A stretch of DNA of 64,000 nt. Origin: Streptomyces sp. HNM0575 (GTDB taxonomy: Bacteria; Actinomycetota; Actinomycetes; Streptomycetales; Streptomycetaceae). Positions 1-8,933 of the stretch are shown in pieces. Position numbers and translations under genes: made by a program. The notes under the pieces were generated by a model. It worked only from the letters and a program-made list of their open reading frames with translations. It made no database searches and had not been told where the DNA came from. The first letter of the stretch is position 1. The number at the start of each line of letters is the position of its first letter. The stretch is taken from the NCBI RefSeq assembly GCF_012726265.1, contig NZ_JAASAG010000009.1, forward strand, positions 1-64,000. Direction: 5' to 3'.

Positions 1-209
1 ACGCCGATGTCACTGGTGTCGATCACGTGCACTCTCCGGTCGTACCCGCCCGGCCGTCCCACGGCACCGATCGCCACATCCACATTACGAAGAGCCTCCC
101 GACCTGCGAAGAAGCCGGTGGCCATGTCCCTAATCAGCGGTCTGTCAGTGCCTCCGGAACCGGTGACACCACCCCCCAGGCCATGCACTCGACAGGGGGA
201 CTCAGTCAT
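1..209 (-). CDS. Unidentified protein, N-terminal 69 codons (3' part outside window)
   Basis: A leftward reading frame stays open from an ATG at 209-207 to the window edge. The ATG is preceded by GGAG about six bases upstream, and the frame starts MTESPC. It continues through a Gly-rich stretch (LGGGVTGSGG) into what looks like a folded domain (RDMATGFFAGREALRNVDVA) and runs off the window at VIDTSDIG. I do not recognise the family. Two internal starts are possible: the ATG of MATGFF, and a GTG at 26-24 with its own GGAGAG. The codon pattern is less extreme in GC than its neighbours. Confidence 0.5.
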   Translation of the reverse strand, partial: MTESPCRVHGLGGGVTGSGGTDRPLIRDMATGFFAGREALRNVDVAIGAVGRPGGYDRRVHVIDTSDIG

Positions 210-410
210 GCCAGCTCCAGAGACCGGGAGCCCCGTTGCAGGGCCACGAAAAAGGTAATGGGGATGCTCCGGGAGCGCGGGCACGGGCGGCCAGTTGAAC
301 CGCCGCCGTCCCCGGCCGGTACGACGCTCGACGGCGCGCGACTGAGGTGCAGCGCTGCCACGCTGCCGGGAGGCCTGGGTGCCGCGCCGCGGGGAGGCCT
401 GGGTGCCGCC
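210..410. repeat. Intergenic stretch with a 24-bp-spaced direct repeat
   Basis: No gene is supported here. It holds two copies of an 18-base unit (GGGAGGCCTGGGTGCCGC) at 368-385 and 392-409, spaced 24 bp apart and lying directly against the stop codon of the next leftward gene. This could be a 3' read-through region or recent slippage. I see no clear terminator. Confidence 0.5.
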
Positions 411-971
411 CTACTGAGGCCCCCCGTTGCCCCGGTCCGCGAGCGCCGGCGGCGGCTCGTCGTCCATCTCGAACGCCAGCGGGAACGGCGCGTATCCGGC
501 CAGCCGCAGCCAGCGGACGGTGCGATGACGCCGCAGCGCCCGTGCCGCGCGTACGGCGTCGTTGTGGAAGCGCCGCGCCATCGGCACCCGCCGTACGGCG
601 GCCGCGAGTTCGACCGCGGCCTCCTCTCCTCCGGGCGCCGCCCGTACGGCCTCGACCTGGGCGCTCTCGCCGAAGACCGCGCGCAGCGCCTGGCTCAGCT
701 CGCTCTCGGCGACCTCGCGCTGCTCCTCCGCGGCCTGCCGGGCGTCGTGCGCGGCCTGGTACAGGACGATCGACGCGGCCGGGTCGAGCACGCCCGCGGT
801 GGCCAACTCCTGTGCGATGGAGGCCCGTCGGAGCAACTGCGCGTCGAGCGCCGCCCGCGCCGCGTCGATCCGGGCGTGCAGCCGGTCGAGGCGCCCGGCC
901 GTCCAGCTGAGATAGACGCCGACGAGCAGCACCGCAACGGCGAGCAGGATCAGGGTGGTCATGGTGGGCAT
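411..971 (-). CDS. Small membrane-anchored protein after pimA
   Basis: 186 residues. The N terminus carries one membrane segment (TTLILLAVAVLLVGVYLSW, about residues 4-22), followed by an Arg/Ala-rich helical region likely to be cytoplasmic coiled coil. The general shape is LemA-like (N-terminal anchor, helical bundle), but I see no firm LemA signature. The ATG at 971 was chosen because it extends the N terminus by three residues over ATG 962 and a purine-rich stretch lies upstream. It is the last gene of the leftward pgsA-acyltransferase-pimA group, about 110 bp after pimA. This placement is conserved in Streptomyces as far as I recall. Function unknown. Confidence 0.8.
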   Translation of the reverse strand: MPTMTTLILLAVAVLLVGVYLSWTAGRLDRLHARIDAARAALDAQLLRRASIAQELATAGVLDPAASIVLYQAAHDARQAAEEQREVAESELSQALRAVFGESAQVEAVRAAPGGEEAAVELAAAVRRVPMARRFHNDAVRAARALRRHRTVRWLRLAGYAPFPLAFEMDDEPPPALADRGNGGPQ

Positions 972-1080
972 TGCTTCCGCGCTCTCCCTCGTTCTTCCCC
1001 TCGTCGCTCAATCGGGCGCCGTCCTACAGCGCGCGGCTTCCCGAGCCGCCGCCGTTCCTCAGCGGGCGCTCCGGCGGCGC

Positions 1081-2241
1081 TCAGTCACGAGCCAGGCCGA
1101 AGCGGGCGCGGAATCCGATGCGTTCGTCGGGCGAGACGGCGGCGGCGCCGTCGGTGACGGTCTCGTAGACGGCGAGGATGTCGGAGCCGACCGTGGACCA
1201 GTCGAAGCGGCGCACATGGCGGCTCCCGTACGCGCGGAGCGCCTGCCGCCGCTCCGGGTCGGACAGCAGCCGCACCGCGGCGTCCGCGAGGGCGCCGGCG
1301 TCCGCGTTGGGGAACAGCTCGCCGGCCTCTCCCCCGTCGAGTACCTGCGCGAAGGCGTCCAGGTCGCTGGCGAGCACGGGGGCACCGGAGGACATCGCCT
1401 CGACGAGGATGATCCCGAAGGACTCGCCGCCGGTGTTCGGCGCCACATACAGGTCGACGCTGCGCAGCAGCCGCGCCTTGTCCTCGTCGCTGATCATGCC
1501 GAGGAACTCCACCCGGTCCCGCATGCCCGCGGGCAGGTCCTCGACGGCCTCGTCCTCGTCGCCGCGCCCCGCGACCAGCAGCCGCGTGTCCGGCAGCGAT
1601 TCGAGGATGCGCGGCAGGGCCTTCATCAGTACGGGAAGTCCCTTGCGCGGCTCGTCGATCCGCCCGATGAAGCCGATCGTGCCGCCCTGCCACTCCGCCT
1701 TGGGCTCGGCGCGCGCGAAGAAGTCGACGTCGACGCCGTTGGGGATGACGACCGCGTCGCCCCCCAGGTGTTCGACGAAGGTGCGGCGTGCGTACTCGCT
1801 GACCGCGATCCGCGCACTGATCTTCTCCAGCGCGGGCTGGAGGATCGGATACGCCGCGATCATCGCCCGCGAGCGCGGGTTGGAGGTGTGGAAGGTGGCG
1901 ACGATCGGGCCCTGCGCCGCCCAGCAGGTGAGCAGGGCGAGGGAGGGCGTGGCGGGTTCGTGGATGTGCAGCACGTCGAAGGCGCCGTCGTGCACCCAGC
2001 GCCGTACGCGGGCGGCGGAGAGGAAGCCGAAGTTCAGGCGTGCGACGGAGCCGTTGTACGGGACGGGGACGGCGCGCCCCGCGGAGACCACGTAGGGCGG
2101 CAGGGGCGTCTCGTCGTCGGACGGCGCCAGGACCGAGACCTCGTGCCCGGCGGCGGCGAGATGCTCCGCCAGGTCCCGTACGTGGAACTGGACGCCGCCC
2201 GGCACGTCCCACGAGTACGGGCAGACGATCCCGATCCTCAT
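1081..2241 (-). CDS. pimA: GDP-mannose:phosphatidylinositol alpha-mannosyltransferase, PimA-type GT4
   Basis: 386 residues, the normal length for PimA. It transfers the first mannose from GDP-mannose to the inositol ring of phosphatidylinositol at the inner face of the membrane. The GT-B fold is clear: the N-terminal glycine loop WDVPGGVQFHV (residues 11-21), a conserved His in ATFHTS near 118, donor-site residues in GRIDEPRKGL (193-202) with R194 and K200, and the GT4 E-x7-E pair at E273 and E281 in GGESFGIILVEAMSSG. It overlaps the upstream acyltransferase by four bases (2238-2241), so the two are translationally coupled. PimA acting on the product of pgsA fits the gene order. Confidence 0.93.
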   Translation of the reverse strand: MRIGIVCPYSWDVPGGVQFHVRDLAEHLAAAGHEVSVLAPSDDETPLPPYVVSAGRAVPVPYNGSVARLNFGFLSAARVRRWVHDGAFDVLHIHEPATPSLALLTCWAAQGPIVATFHTSNPRSRAMIAAYPILQPALEKISARIAVSEYARRTFVEHLGGDAVVIPNGVDVDFFARAEPKAEWQGGTIGFIGRIDEPRKGLPVLMKALPRILESLPDTRLLVAGRGDEDEAVEDLPAGMRDRVEFLGMISDEDKARLLRSVDLYVAPNTGGESFGIILVEAMSSGAPVLASDLDAFAQVLDGGEAGELFPNADAGALADAAVRLLSDPERRQALRAYGSRHVRRFDWSTVGSDILAVYETVTDGAAAVSPDERIGFRARFGLARD

Positions 2242-3284
2242 GCCTCCCGCTCCTCCTCGGGGGCGGTGTGCGGACGCCCCGAAGTGCCGCTCGCCGCCGT
2301 GCCGTTGTCCGCCGTGCCGTTCCCCACAGTCTCGTTCCCCGCCGTACCGGCCTTCGCTGCCTCCTTCCCGTTCGGCGCCCCGTCACGCCGTGGCAGGTCC
2401 GCCAGCCACAGCCGCTGGAGCATGTGCCAGTCCTCTGGATGGTCCGCGATGCCCTCTTCGAAACGCTCCGCAACGGCCTGCGTCATCGCGGCCGTCTTCT
2501 CCTCCCGCGTGCCCTGCGCGGGGACTTCGACGGGCGGGTGGACCCTGCCCTCCATACGCGGCGACTCCCCGTACCAGAGAGTCACGGGCAGCAGCAGCGC
2601 CCCGGTCTGCTGGGCGAGCAGGGCGGGCCCGGCGGGCATCCGCGTGCGTTCGCCGAAGAAGGTCACCTCGACCCCGGACGACGACAGATCGCGGTCGGCG
2701 ACGAGGCACACCAGGCCGCCGTCGCGCAGCCGCCGCGCGAGCGTGCCGAAGGCGCTGCCGCCCGAGTGCGGCAGCACCTCCATGCCCAGGCCCTCGCGGT
2801 AGGCGACGAAGCGGTCGAAGAGCGATTCGGGCTTCAGCCGTTCGACGACCGTGCTGAACGGCGTCTTCAGCGCCGTGGTGACATACGCCCCGGCCAGGTC
2901 CCAGTTGGCCAGGTGCGGCAGGGCGAGGATCACGCCGCGGTCGGAGGCGATGCCGTCGGTCAGCCGGTGCAGCTCGTGGATGTGGACGTTGTCCCGTATG
3001 TGCCGCTCACGCCACGCGGGCAGCCGGAACGACTCCATCCAGTACCGCAGGTACGAGCGCATCCCGGCCTGTGACAGCTGCCTGAGACGCTCGGACGAGG
3101 CGGCGGGCACGACCCGCGCCAGGTTCGCCTCCAGCTGCCGCACGCCCTTCCCGCGCTGCCTCCAGACGGTGTCCGCGATGGAACGGCCCAGCGCCGCCGC
3201 GACCGGTTCGGGCAGCCTGCGCACTCCGGCCCAGCCCAGTCCGTACAGCGAGTCGGTCAGCCGTTCACCGGGAGTGCTGCTCAC
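2238..3284 (-). CDS. Lysophospholipid/PIM acyltransferase (LpxL/HtrB superfamily)
   Basis: 348 residues from a GTG at 3284 that forms a GTGA overlap with the end of pgsA. The frame is open much further upstream, but the coupled GTG and the conserved beginning (TPGERLTDSLYGLGWAGV) set the start. The family acylates mannosylated phosphatidylinositol (PatA role) using acyl-CoA at the inner membrane face. The catalytic H-x4-D is visible in LALPHLANWDLAG near residues 130-142. The last ~45 residues are a low-complexity Gly/Asn/Thr tail (NGTADNGTAASGTSG), which is unusual for the family and probably not catalytic. The acyl position is inferred from context, not seen. Confidence 0.88.
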   Translation of the reverse strand: MSSTPGERLTDSLYGLGWAGVRRLPEPVAAALGRSIADTVWRQRGKGVRQLEANLARVVPAASSERLRQLSQAGMRSYLRYWMESFRLPAWRERHIRDNVHIHELHRLTDGIASDRGVILALPHLANWDLAGAYVTTALKTPFSTVVERLKPESLFDRFVAYREGLGMEVLPHSGGSAFGTLARRLRDGGLVCLVADRDLSSSGVEVTFFGERTRMPAGPALLAQQTGALLLPVTLWYGESPRMEGRVHPPVEVPAQGTREEKTAAMTQAVAERFEEGIADHPEDWHMLQRLWLADLPRRDGAPNGKEAAKAGTAGNETVGNGTADNGTAASGTSGRPHTAPEEEREA

Positions 3285-3922
3285 GCGCCGGTCCCTTCCG
3301 CTTCCGCGGCCTCCCGCCGTACGGTCACAACCCGCTGCCCGAGCGTGACGAGGCTGCCGAGCGCCACGGCCCACAGCGCGACGGGCAGCAGCACCCCGAT
3401 GTAGGGCACCCCGAAGATCGTGAAGCCCGAGAACCCGGTCAGGACCAGGGTGATGACGAGCCGCTCGGCGCGCTCCACGAGGCCGTTGACGTTCACCGGC
3501 AGCCCGATGCTCTCGCCGCGCGCCTTGGTGTACGAGACGACCTGACCGCTTGCGAGGCAGAAGATCGTCACCCCGCACATCAGGACGCTGTCGCCGCCGC
3601 CCGCGTACCACAGCGCGATCCCGCCGAAGACCGCCGCGTCCGCGACGCGGTCGAGCGTCGAGTCGAGGAAGGCGCCCCAGCGGCTGGAACGTCCCAACTG
3701 CCGTGCCATGTTGCCGTCGACGAGGTCGGAGAAGACGAACAGCGTGATGACGACGGTGCCCCAGAAGAACTCGCCGAGCGGGTAGAAGACCAGCGCTCCG
3801 GCGACCACGCCTCCGGTGCCGATCAGGGTGACCGTGTCCGGGCTCACTCCCAGCCGCAGCAGCATCGTCGCGAAGGGGGTGAGGACACGCGTGAAGAACG
3901 CACGCGCGTACTTGTTCAGCAT
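3281..3922 (-). CDS. pgsA: Phosphatidylinositol phosphate synthase (CDP-alcohol phosphotransferase)
   Basis: 213 residues, integral membrane. It joins CDP-diacylglycerol to inositol-phosphate to give PI-phosphate, the precursor of PI and PIMs. The full CDP-alcohol phosphotransferase motif D-x2-D-G-x2-A-R-x8-G-x3-D-x3-D is intact: D66, D69, G70, A73, R74, G83, D87, D91. Roughly six hydrophobic helices follow the family pattern. It heads the leftward operon and overlaps the acyltransferase by four bases. Its start faces the EF-G-like gene across about 210 bp, so the divergent promoters lie in 3923-4136. Confidence 0.93.
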   Translation of the reverse strand: MLNKYARAFFTRVLTPFATMLLRLGVSPDTVTLIGTGGVVAGALVFYPLGEFFWGTVVITLFVFSDLVDGNMARQLGRSSRWGAFLDSTLDRVADAAVFGGIALWYAGGGDSVLMCGVTIFCLASGQVVSYTKARGESIGLPVNVNGLVERAERLVITLVLTGFSGFTIFGVPYIGVLLPVALWAVALGSLVTLGQRVVTVRREAAEAEGTGA

Positions 3923-4136
3923 GGTCGTCCCGTGGATCGATGGCGGGGCCGGCGGCGGGGTACGGCCTCCGGCGGGCCCATGTTAGCCAGGCTCGCAGGC
4001 CCCCGCGCCCAGGGTCCACGGGCCGCCCCGCCCTACGTATGGACGCGTGCCGGGTGCGGTGGAAAGCTCGAAGTAACGCGGTTTTCGCTTCGAAGCCAGA
4101 CGGACCCCAGCAGGTGTCGACCGGAAGGCGGGACAC

Positions 4137-6335
4137 ATGGGCGACAAGGCGAGCACACACCCCGGAGCCGCCGGCAGGGCGGCGGCGGCCGGCCACCCCT
4201 CCAAACTGCGGAACGTGGTACTGGTCGGCCACAGCGGCTCGGGGAAGACCACCCTCGTCGAAGCACTCGCGCTGGCCTCCGGGTCGGTGACGAGAGCGGG
4301 CAGGGTGGAGGACGGCGGAACCCTCTCCGACTACGACGACATCGAGCACCGCCAGCACCGATCGGTGCAGCTCTCGCTGGTGCCGGTCGAGTGGGAGGGC
4401 ATCAGGATCAACGTACTGGACACCCCCGGATATGCGGATTTCGTCGGGGAGTTGAGGGCCGGTCTGCGTGCGGCGGACGCGGCCCTCTTCGTCGTCTCGG
4501 CGGCCGACGGCGTCGACGGCGCGACCAGGCTCGTATGGGAGGAGTGCGCGTCCGTGGGGATGCCGCGGGCGATCGTCGTGACCCATCTCGACGCCGCACG
4601 CGCCGACTTCGAGGACATGGTGTCGGTGTGCCAGCGCGAGTTCGGCGGTGACGACCCCGACGCCGTGATCCCGCTGTATCTGCCGCTGCGCGGCGAGCAG
4701 GGCGCCGACGGCCAGGCACCCGTAGAGGGGCTGATCGGCCTGCTCTCCCAGCGCGTCTACGACTACTCCTCGGGCGCGCGCACCGAACGCGACCCCGATC
4801 AGGGCCGGTTGCCGCAGATCGAGGAGTCCCGTAACAGGCTCATCGAGGGGATCATCTCCGAGAGCGAGGACGAGACCCTCATGGACCGCTACCTCGGCGG
4901 CGAGGAGTGCGAGGTCCCGACCCTGATCGAGGATCTGGAGAAGGCCGTCGCCCGCGGCGTCTTCCACCCGGTGCTCGCCGCCGCCCCCGCCGCGGAGGGC
5001 GCGAAGCACGGAGTCGGCACCCTGGAGCTGCTGGAGCTGATCACGGGCGGCTTCCCGTCGCCCCCCGAGCGCGAGATCCCCGCCGTCACCACACCCGAGG
5101 GCAAGCCGCAGCCGGCGCTGACCTGCGACCCCGACGGCCCGCTGGCCGCCGAGGTGGTAAAGACCTCCTCCGACCCGTACGTGGGCCGCATCTCACTCGT
5201 ACGTGTCTTCTCCGGCACTCTGCGTCCCGACGAGACGGTGCACGTCTCGGGGCACGGACTTGAGGACCGCGGCCACGAGGACCACGACGTGGACGAGCGC
5301 ATCGGAGCGCTCTCGGCGCCCTTCGGCAAGCAGCAGCGACCGCTGTCCAAGGCCGTCGCCGGCGACCTCGCGTGCGTGGCGAAGCTGAACCGCGCCGAGA
5401 CCGGCGACACCCTCTCCTCCAAGGACGCCCCGCTGCTGATGGAGCCGTGGGTGATGCCGGACCCGCTGCTGCCCGTGGCCATCGCGGCGCACACCAAGGC
5501 CGACGAGGACAAGCTGTCGCACGGGCTGTCGCGGCTCGTCGCCGAGGACCCGACGATGCGTCTCGAGCAGAACCCCGACACCCATCAGCTCGTGCTGTGG
5601 TGCCTCGGCGAGGCGCACACGGGCGTGGCCCTGGAGCGGCTGCGCAGCCGCTACGGCGTCAACGTCGACTCGGTGGACCACAAGGTGTCGCTGCGGGAGA
5701 CCTTCGCCGAGCAGGCGGAGGGGCGCGGACGGCACGTCAAACAGTCGGGCGGGCACGGGCAGTTCGCGATATGCGAGATCACCGTCGAGCCGCTGCCGGG
5801 CGGCAGCGGCATCGAGTTCGTGGACAAGGTCGTCGGCGGGGCCGTGCCACGGCAGTTCATCCCGTCGGTCGAGAAGGGCGTACGGGCGCAGGCCGCCAAG
5901 GGCGTGGCCGCCGGCTATCCGCTGGTGGACTTCCGCGTGACCCTGCACGACGGCAAGGCCCACTCCGTGGACTCCTCCGACGCGGCGTTCCAGACCGCTG
6001 GCGCGCTGGCGCTGCGCGAGTGCGCGGCGAAGGCCCGTATCCATCTGCTGGAGCCCGTCGCGGAGTTGGAGGTCGACGTGGAGGACGAGTACGTCGGCTC
6101 CGTGATGAGCGATCTGTCCGGGCGCCGGGGCAAGGTCTCCGGCACGGAGCAGGCGTCCGACGGGCACACGCTCGTACGTGCGCAGATCCCGGAGATCGAG
6201 ATCAGCCGGTACGCGGTGGAGCTGCGGTCGCTGTCCCACGGCACGGGCCGCTTCGCCCGCTCGTACGCCTGCCACGAGCCGATGCCGCAGCACCTGGCCG
6301 GCAAGATCCTGGAAGCCGCACAGAACGGCGGCTGA
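4137..6335 (+). CDS. EF-G-like translational GTPase (EF-G2 type)
   Basis: 732 residues with the full EF-G domain order. The P-loop is GHSGSGKTT at 31-39, and the DTPG switch II motif is at 95-98. The G4 motif reads THLD (149-152) where translating EF-G has NKxD, so guanine recognition is altered. Domain IV is recognisable around GRGRHVKQSGGHGQFA, and domain V ends the protein. These features place it in the actinobacterial EF-G2 paralogue group rather than the main fusA gene, which normally sits in the str operon. The precise role of EF-G2 (alternative translocation, recycling or stress) is not established. Start ATG at 4137, with GGAAGG about ten bases upstream. Confidence 0.88.
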   Translation: MGDKASTHPGAAGRAAAAGHPSKLRNVVLVGHSGSGKTTLVEALALASGSVTRAGRVEDGGTLSDYDDIEHRQHRSVQLSLVPVEWEGIRINVLDTPGYADFVGELRAGLRAADAALFVVSAADGVDGATRLVWEECASVGMPRAIVVTHLDAARADFEDMVSVCQREFGGDDPDAVIPLYLPLRGEQGADGQAPVEGLIGLLSQRVYDYSSGARTERDPDQGRLPQIEESRNRLIEGIISESEDETLMDRYLGGEECEVPTLIEDLEKAVARGVFHPVLAAAPAAEGAKHGVGTLELLELITGGFPSPPEREIPAVTTPEGKPQPALTCDPDGPLAAEVVKTSSDPYVGRISLVRVFSGTLRPDETVHVSGHGLEDRGHEDHDVDERIGALSAPFGKQQRPLSKAVAGDLACVAKLNRAETGDTLSSKDAPLLMEPWVMPDPLLPVAIAAHTKADEDKLSHGLSRLVAEDPTMRLEQNPDTHQLVLWCLGEAHTGVALERLRSRYGVNVDSVDHKVSLRETFAEQAEGRGRHVKQSGGHGQFAICEITVEPLPGGSGIEFVDKVVGGAVPRQFIPSVEKGVRAQAAKGVAAGYPLVDFRVTLHDGKAHSVDSSDAAFQTAGALALRECAAKARIHLLEPVAELEVDVEDEYVGSVMSDLSGRRGKVSGTEQASDGHTLVRAQIPEIEISRYAVELRSLSHGTGRFARSYACHEPMPQHLAGKILEAAQNGG

Positions 6336-6460
6336 CTGCGGCTACGCTGGACAAAGGCGCGTGAAAAGGTGTGCCGGCCACGGCAGTTGGGAATAGGCCG
6401 TGGTCGGCAGCGCGCGTGCGCGGGCAGGGCAGCGCCGAGGCTTGAGGGAGTGGGGGCTCA

Positions 6461-8131
6461 GTGGCCGGGTTCGAGGATTTCGAGGGGATCGAGGCCGCGT
6501 CCGACTTCAGTCCGGGCGCCCAGGTGCCCCTCTCGGGCTCCGGCGGGCAGACGGCGGCCACCCAGGCCCTCGCCTCCGCCGCGTACCGGGACGACGCCGT
6601 CACCGATCTGATCGCCGCGAACGACGGGGCGTCGGTGAAGCCGCCGAAGCTGTCGCTCTTCGAGCCGAACCTGGGCGAGGCGTTCTCACGCGCCGTGCAG
6701 GTGCGGCTCCTCGGTGGCGCACGCAAGGCGCTCATCCAGTCCTTCGGCATCGAGCCGCAGACGGTGGTCGAGCACTGCCTGGCCGCCACCCGCATACGCA
6801 AGGACCGCGACACCCGGCTCACCGTGATCATGGTCATCTTCGGGGTGCTGTTCCTGCCGGGGACGCTGCTGTGGCTGCTGGCCTTCCAGCTGCGCCGTGC
6901 CATCGCCGGCGCGCAGAACAAGCGCATGGGCGGCTTCGGCATCGCGGCCATGGCGGCGCTGGGCGCGCTGGCCGTGCTGTTCATGGTCAAGCTCCCCTTC
7001 GACGGCCTGCTCGCCGTCTACCTCCGCGTCATGTTCGTCGCCCCGATCGTGGGCTGGCTGTGGGCGAAGCAGGTCTGTGAGCGCTCCGCCAAGATGCTCC
7101 GCGGGCAGTGGGAGCTGCTGCTCGGCGGCAGCGGCGTCGGCGCGAAGATCCCCGAGGCCGTGCCGCAGGACCCGGGCGACGCCGGCGCCGAACGCATCCG
7201 GCTGGGCCTGGCGAAGCTCAGCGCCGAGCAGGCCAGCAACCTCGTCTACTACGCGGGCCCCAAGGGGATACTCGGCATGGGCACCCGCTGGGGCAGCTGG
7301 CAGCTCGCCGAGGAGCTGGTCCCGAAGGACCCCGAGGCGGACATCAACCCGTTCCGCAGCTGGGACGTCGTACGCGCCATCTACGACCAGCTGCGGATGC
7401 TGGAGCGCGGACCGCTGCACACCGGCGGCTTCCCCAAGCCCTCCATACGCCACTGGATCGTCTCCCCCATCGGCGAGGGCGCCAAGGAGGTCAAGCGCCC
7501 CGAGGGCCAGGAGGTCGAGGGCTACCGGATCAAGGACTTCGAGATACAGCGCATCTGCAACGAGCAGCAGTTCGGCAGCGGCAACAGGCACTATCTCGGC
7601 GTCCAGTTCGTGCTGTGGGACGGCCAGTTGGTGATCACGCTGCTGATCACGGTGACGGTGCTCCACCACACGCTGCGCATCGAGGTCACGGGCCACGCCC
7701 TGGGGCCGGTGCATCCGCTGTTCACCACGAAGCCCAAGGCGAAGACCAAGGAGGTCTCCAAGAGCGTGAAGTTCTGGGAGACCAGGGAGGTCAAGCTGCC
7801 GCTGGTGCACGCCCGCGAGGTCGTGCGGCTCGCCGCCCGCGCGCCGCTCACGTGGTTCCCGCCGGTGCTCGACTTCCTCGGCGGCAAGCTGAACCTGCCG
7901 GAGCCCTTCGGACTGCGGCACTCGTGGGCGGACAAGCCGTGGCGCCACCGCTTCATGGCCGACGACGCGCTGCGCGCCGCCACGCCGGTGCTGCGGGTCG
8001 TCCACGCGGCGGCCATGCGCGTACTGGAGGAGAACGGCTGCAACACCGAGCAGTTCGGGGCCCGTTCGCTCGTCCTCAGCGGCCAGGTGCAGGCCGCGGC
8101 GCCCACGAAGGCCGACGCCTACGACGCATGA
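6461..8131 (+). CDS. Conserved actinobacterial membrane protein, function unknown
   Basis: 556 residues from a GTG preceded by GAGGGAG. An acidic/Gly N terminus (1-100) is followed by three likely membrane helices, about 119-143, 158-177 and 182-202, then a long soluble part. Another hydrophobic patch (LVITLLITVTVL, near 390) may re-enter the membrane. The C-terminal half has no motif I recognise. It overlaps the next gene by an ATGA junction (8128-8131), so the two are coupled. I do not assign a function. Confidence 0.8.
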   Translation: MAGFEDFEGIEAASDFSPGAQVPLSGSGGQTAATQALASAAYRDDAVTDLIAANDGASVKPPKLSLFEPNLGEAFSRAVQVRLLGGARKALIQSFGIEPQTVVEHCLAATRIRKDRDTRLTVIMVIFGVLFLPGTLLWLLAFQLRRAIAGAQNKRMGGFGIAAMAALGALAVLFMVKLPFDGLLAVYLRVMFVAPIVGWLWAKQVCERSAKMLRGQWELLLGGSGVGAKIPEAVPQDPGDAGAERIRLGLAKLSAEQASNLVYYAGPKGILGMGTRWGSWQLAEELVPKDPEADINPFRSWDVVRAIYDQLRMLERGPLHTGGFPKPSIRHWIVSPIGEGAKEVKRPEGQEVEGYRIKDFEIQRICNEQQFGSGNRHYLGVQFVLWDGQLVITLLITVTVLHHTLRIEVTGHALGPVHPLFTTKPKAKTKEVSKSVKFWETREVKLPLVHAREVVRLAARAPLTWFPPVLDFLGGKLNLPEPFGLRHSWADKPWRHRFMADDALRAATPVLRVVHAAAMRVLEENGCNTEQFGARSLVLSGQVQAAAPTKADAYDA

Positions 8132-8820
8132 CCCCGCCCGCGACGAGCGGCGGCACCCCTGGCGCGGACCGCTCCGACGACGCTGCCGGACCCACCGGCC
8201 GTGCCGGTCATAGCGATCCCGCGGCCTCCCCCGGCGTCCCGGACCACGTCCCGGACCACCGGTCCGTCGCCGCGGCGGTGTCCGAGATGGTCGGCGTGCT
8301 CGGACGTCACGAGGCGGAGGACTGGACGGTACGAGCGGGCACGCTCGACTGGAGCTGCCTGGAGACCGCCGCGCACATCGCACACGACCTGCTCGCCTAC
8401 GCGGGCCAGGTGACCGCCGCGCCCTCCGACGCCTATCTCCCCTTCGACCTGGTCGTCCGCCCGGCGGCCTCCCCCGCCGACACCCTGCGTACCGTCACCG
8501 CCTGCGGACGTCTGCTCAGCGGCGCGCTGGCCACGGCCGGCCCCGGACTGCGCGCCTGGCACTGGGGGCCGTGCGACGTCACGGGCTTCGCGGCCATGGG
8601 CGTGGCGGAGACCCTGCTGCACACACACGACATCACCGGAGGACTGGGGGTGCCATGGGCGCCGCCGAGTGCACTGTGCGCGGTAGTCCTCGGCCGCCTC
8701 TTCCCCGACGCCCCGTCCGGCGACCCCGTGGAGGTGCTGCTGTGGTGCACCGGACGCGGGGAGTTGGAGGGCCGCCCCCGCCGCACCTCGTGGACGTGGC
8801 GGGCGGCGCTCCCGGGCTGA
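8128..8820 (+). CDS. DinB/MDMPI-fold protein (maleylpyruvate-isomerase-like)
   Basis: 230 residues from an ATG in an ATGA overlap with the preceding membrane-protein gene. After a ~45-residue Pro/Gly-rich leader, the helical bundle carries the spaced histidines typical of the metal-binding DinB/MDMPI family: ETAAHIAHDLLAYAGQ around residues 75-90 and AETLLHTHDITGGLG around 155-170. In related proteins these bind a divalent metal and support mycothiol-dependent reactions. No substrate can be read here. The frame is also open upstream inside the neighbour, but that part is the neighbour's shadow. Confidence 0.78.
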   Translation: MTPPATSGGTPGADRSDDAAGPTGRAGHSDPAASPGVPDHVPDHRSVAAAVSEMVGVLGRHEAEDWTVRAGTLDWSCLETAAHIAHDLLAYAGQVTAAPSDAYLPFDLVVRPAASPADTLRTVTACGRLLSGALATAGPGLRAWHWGPCDVTGFAAMGVAETLLHTHDITGGLGVPWAPPSALCAVVLGRLFPDAPSGDPVEVLLWCTGRGELEGRPRRTSWTWRAALPG

Positions 8821-8933
8821 CCCGCACCGCGCCCCGCACCACGCCCTGAGTGGGCGCGCTCCTACTTCGACGCGCCGCCCGACGCCGCCACCGGCTCCGC
8901 CGCCCGCCCGCCCCGGAGGCCCGCCGGAGGCCC

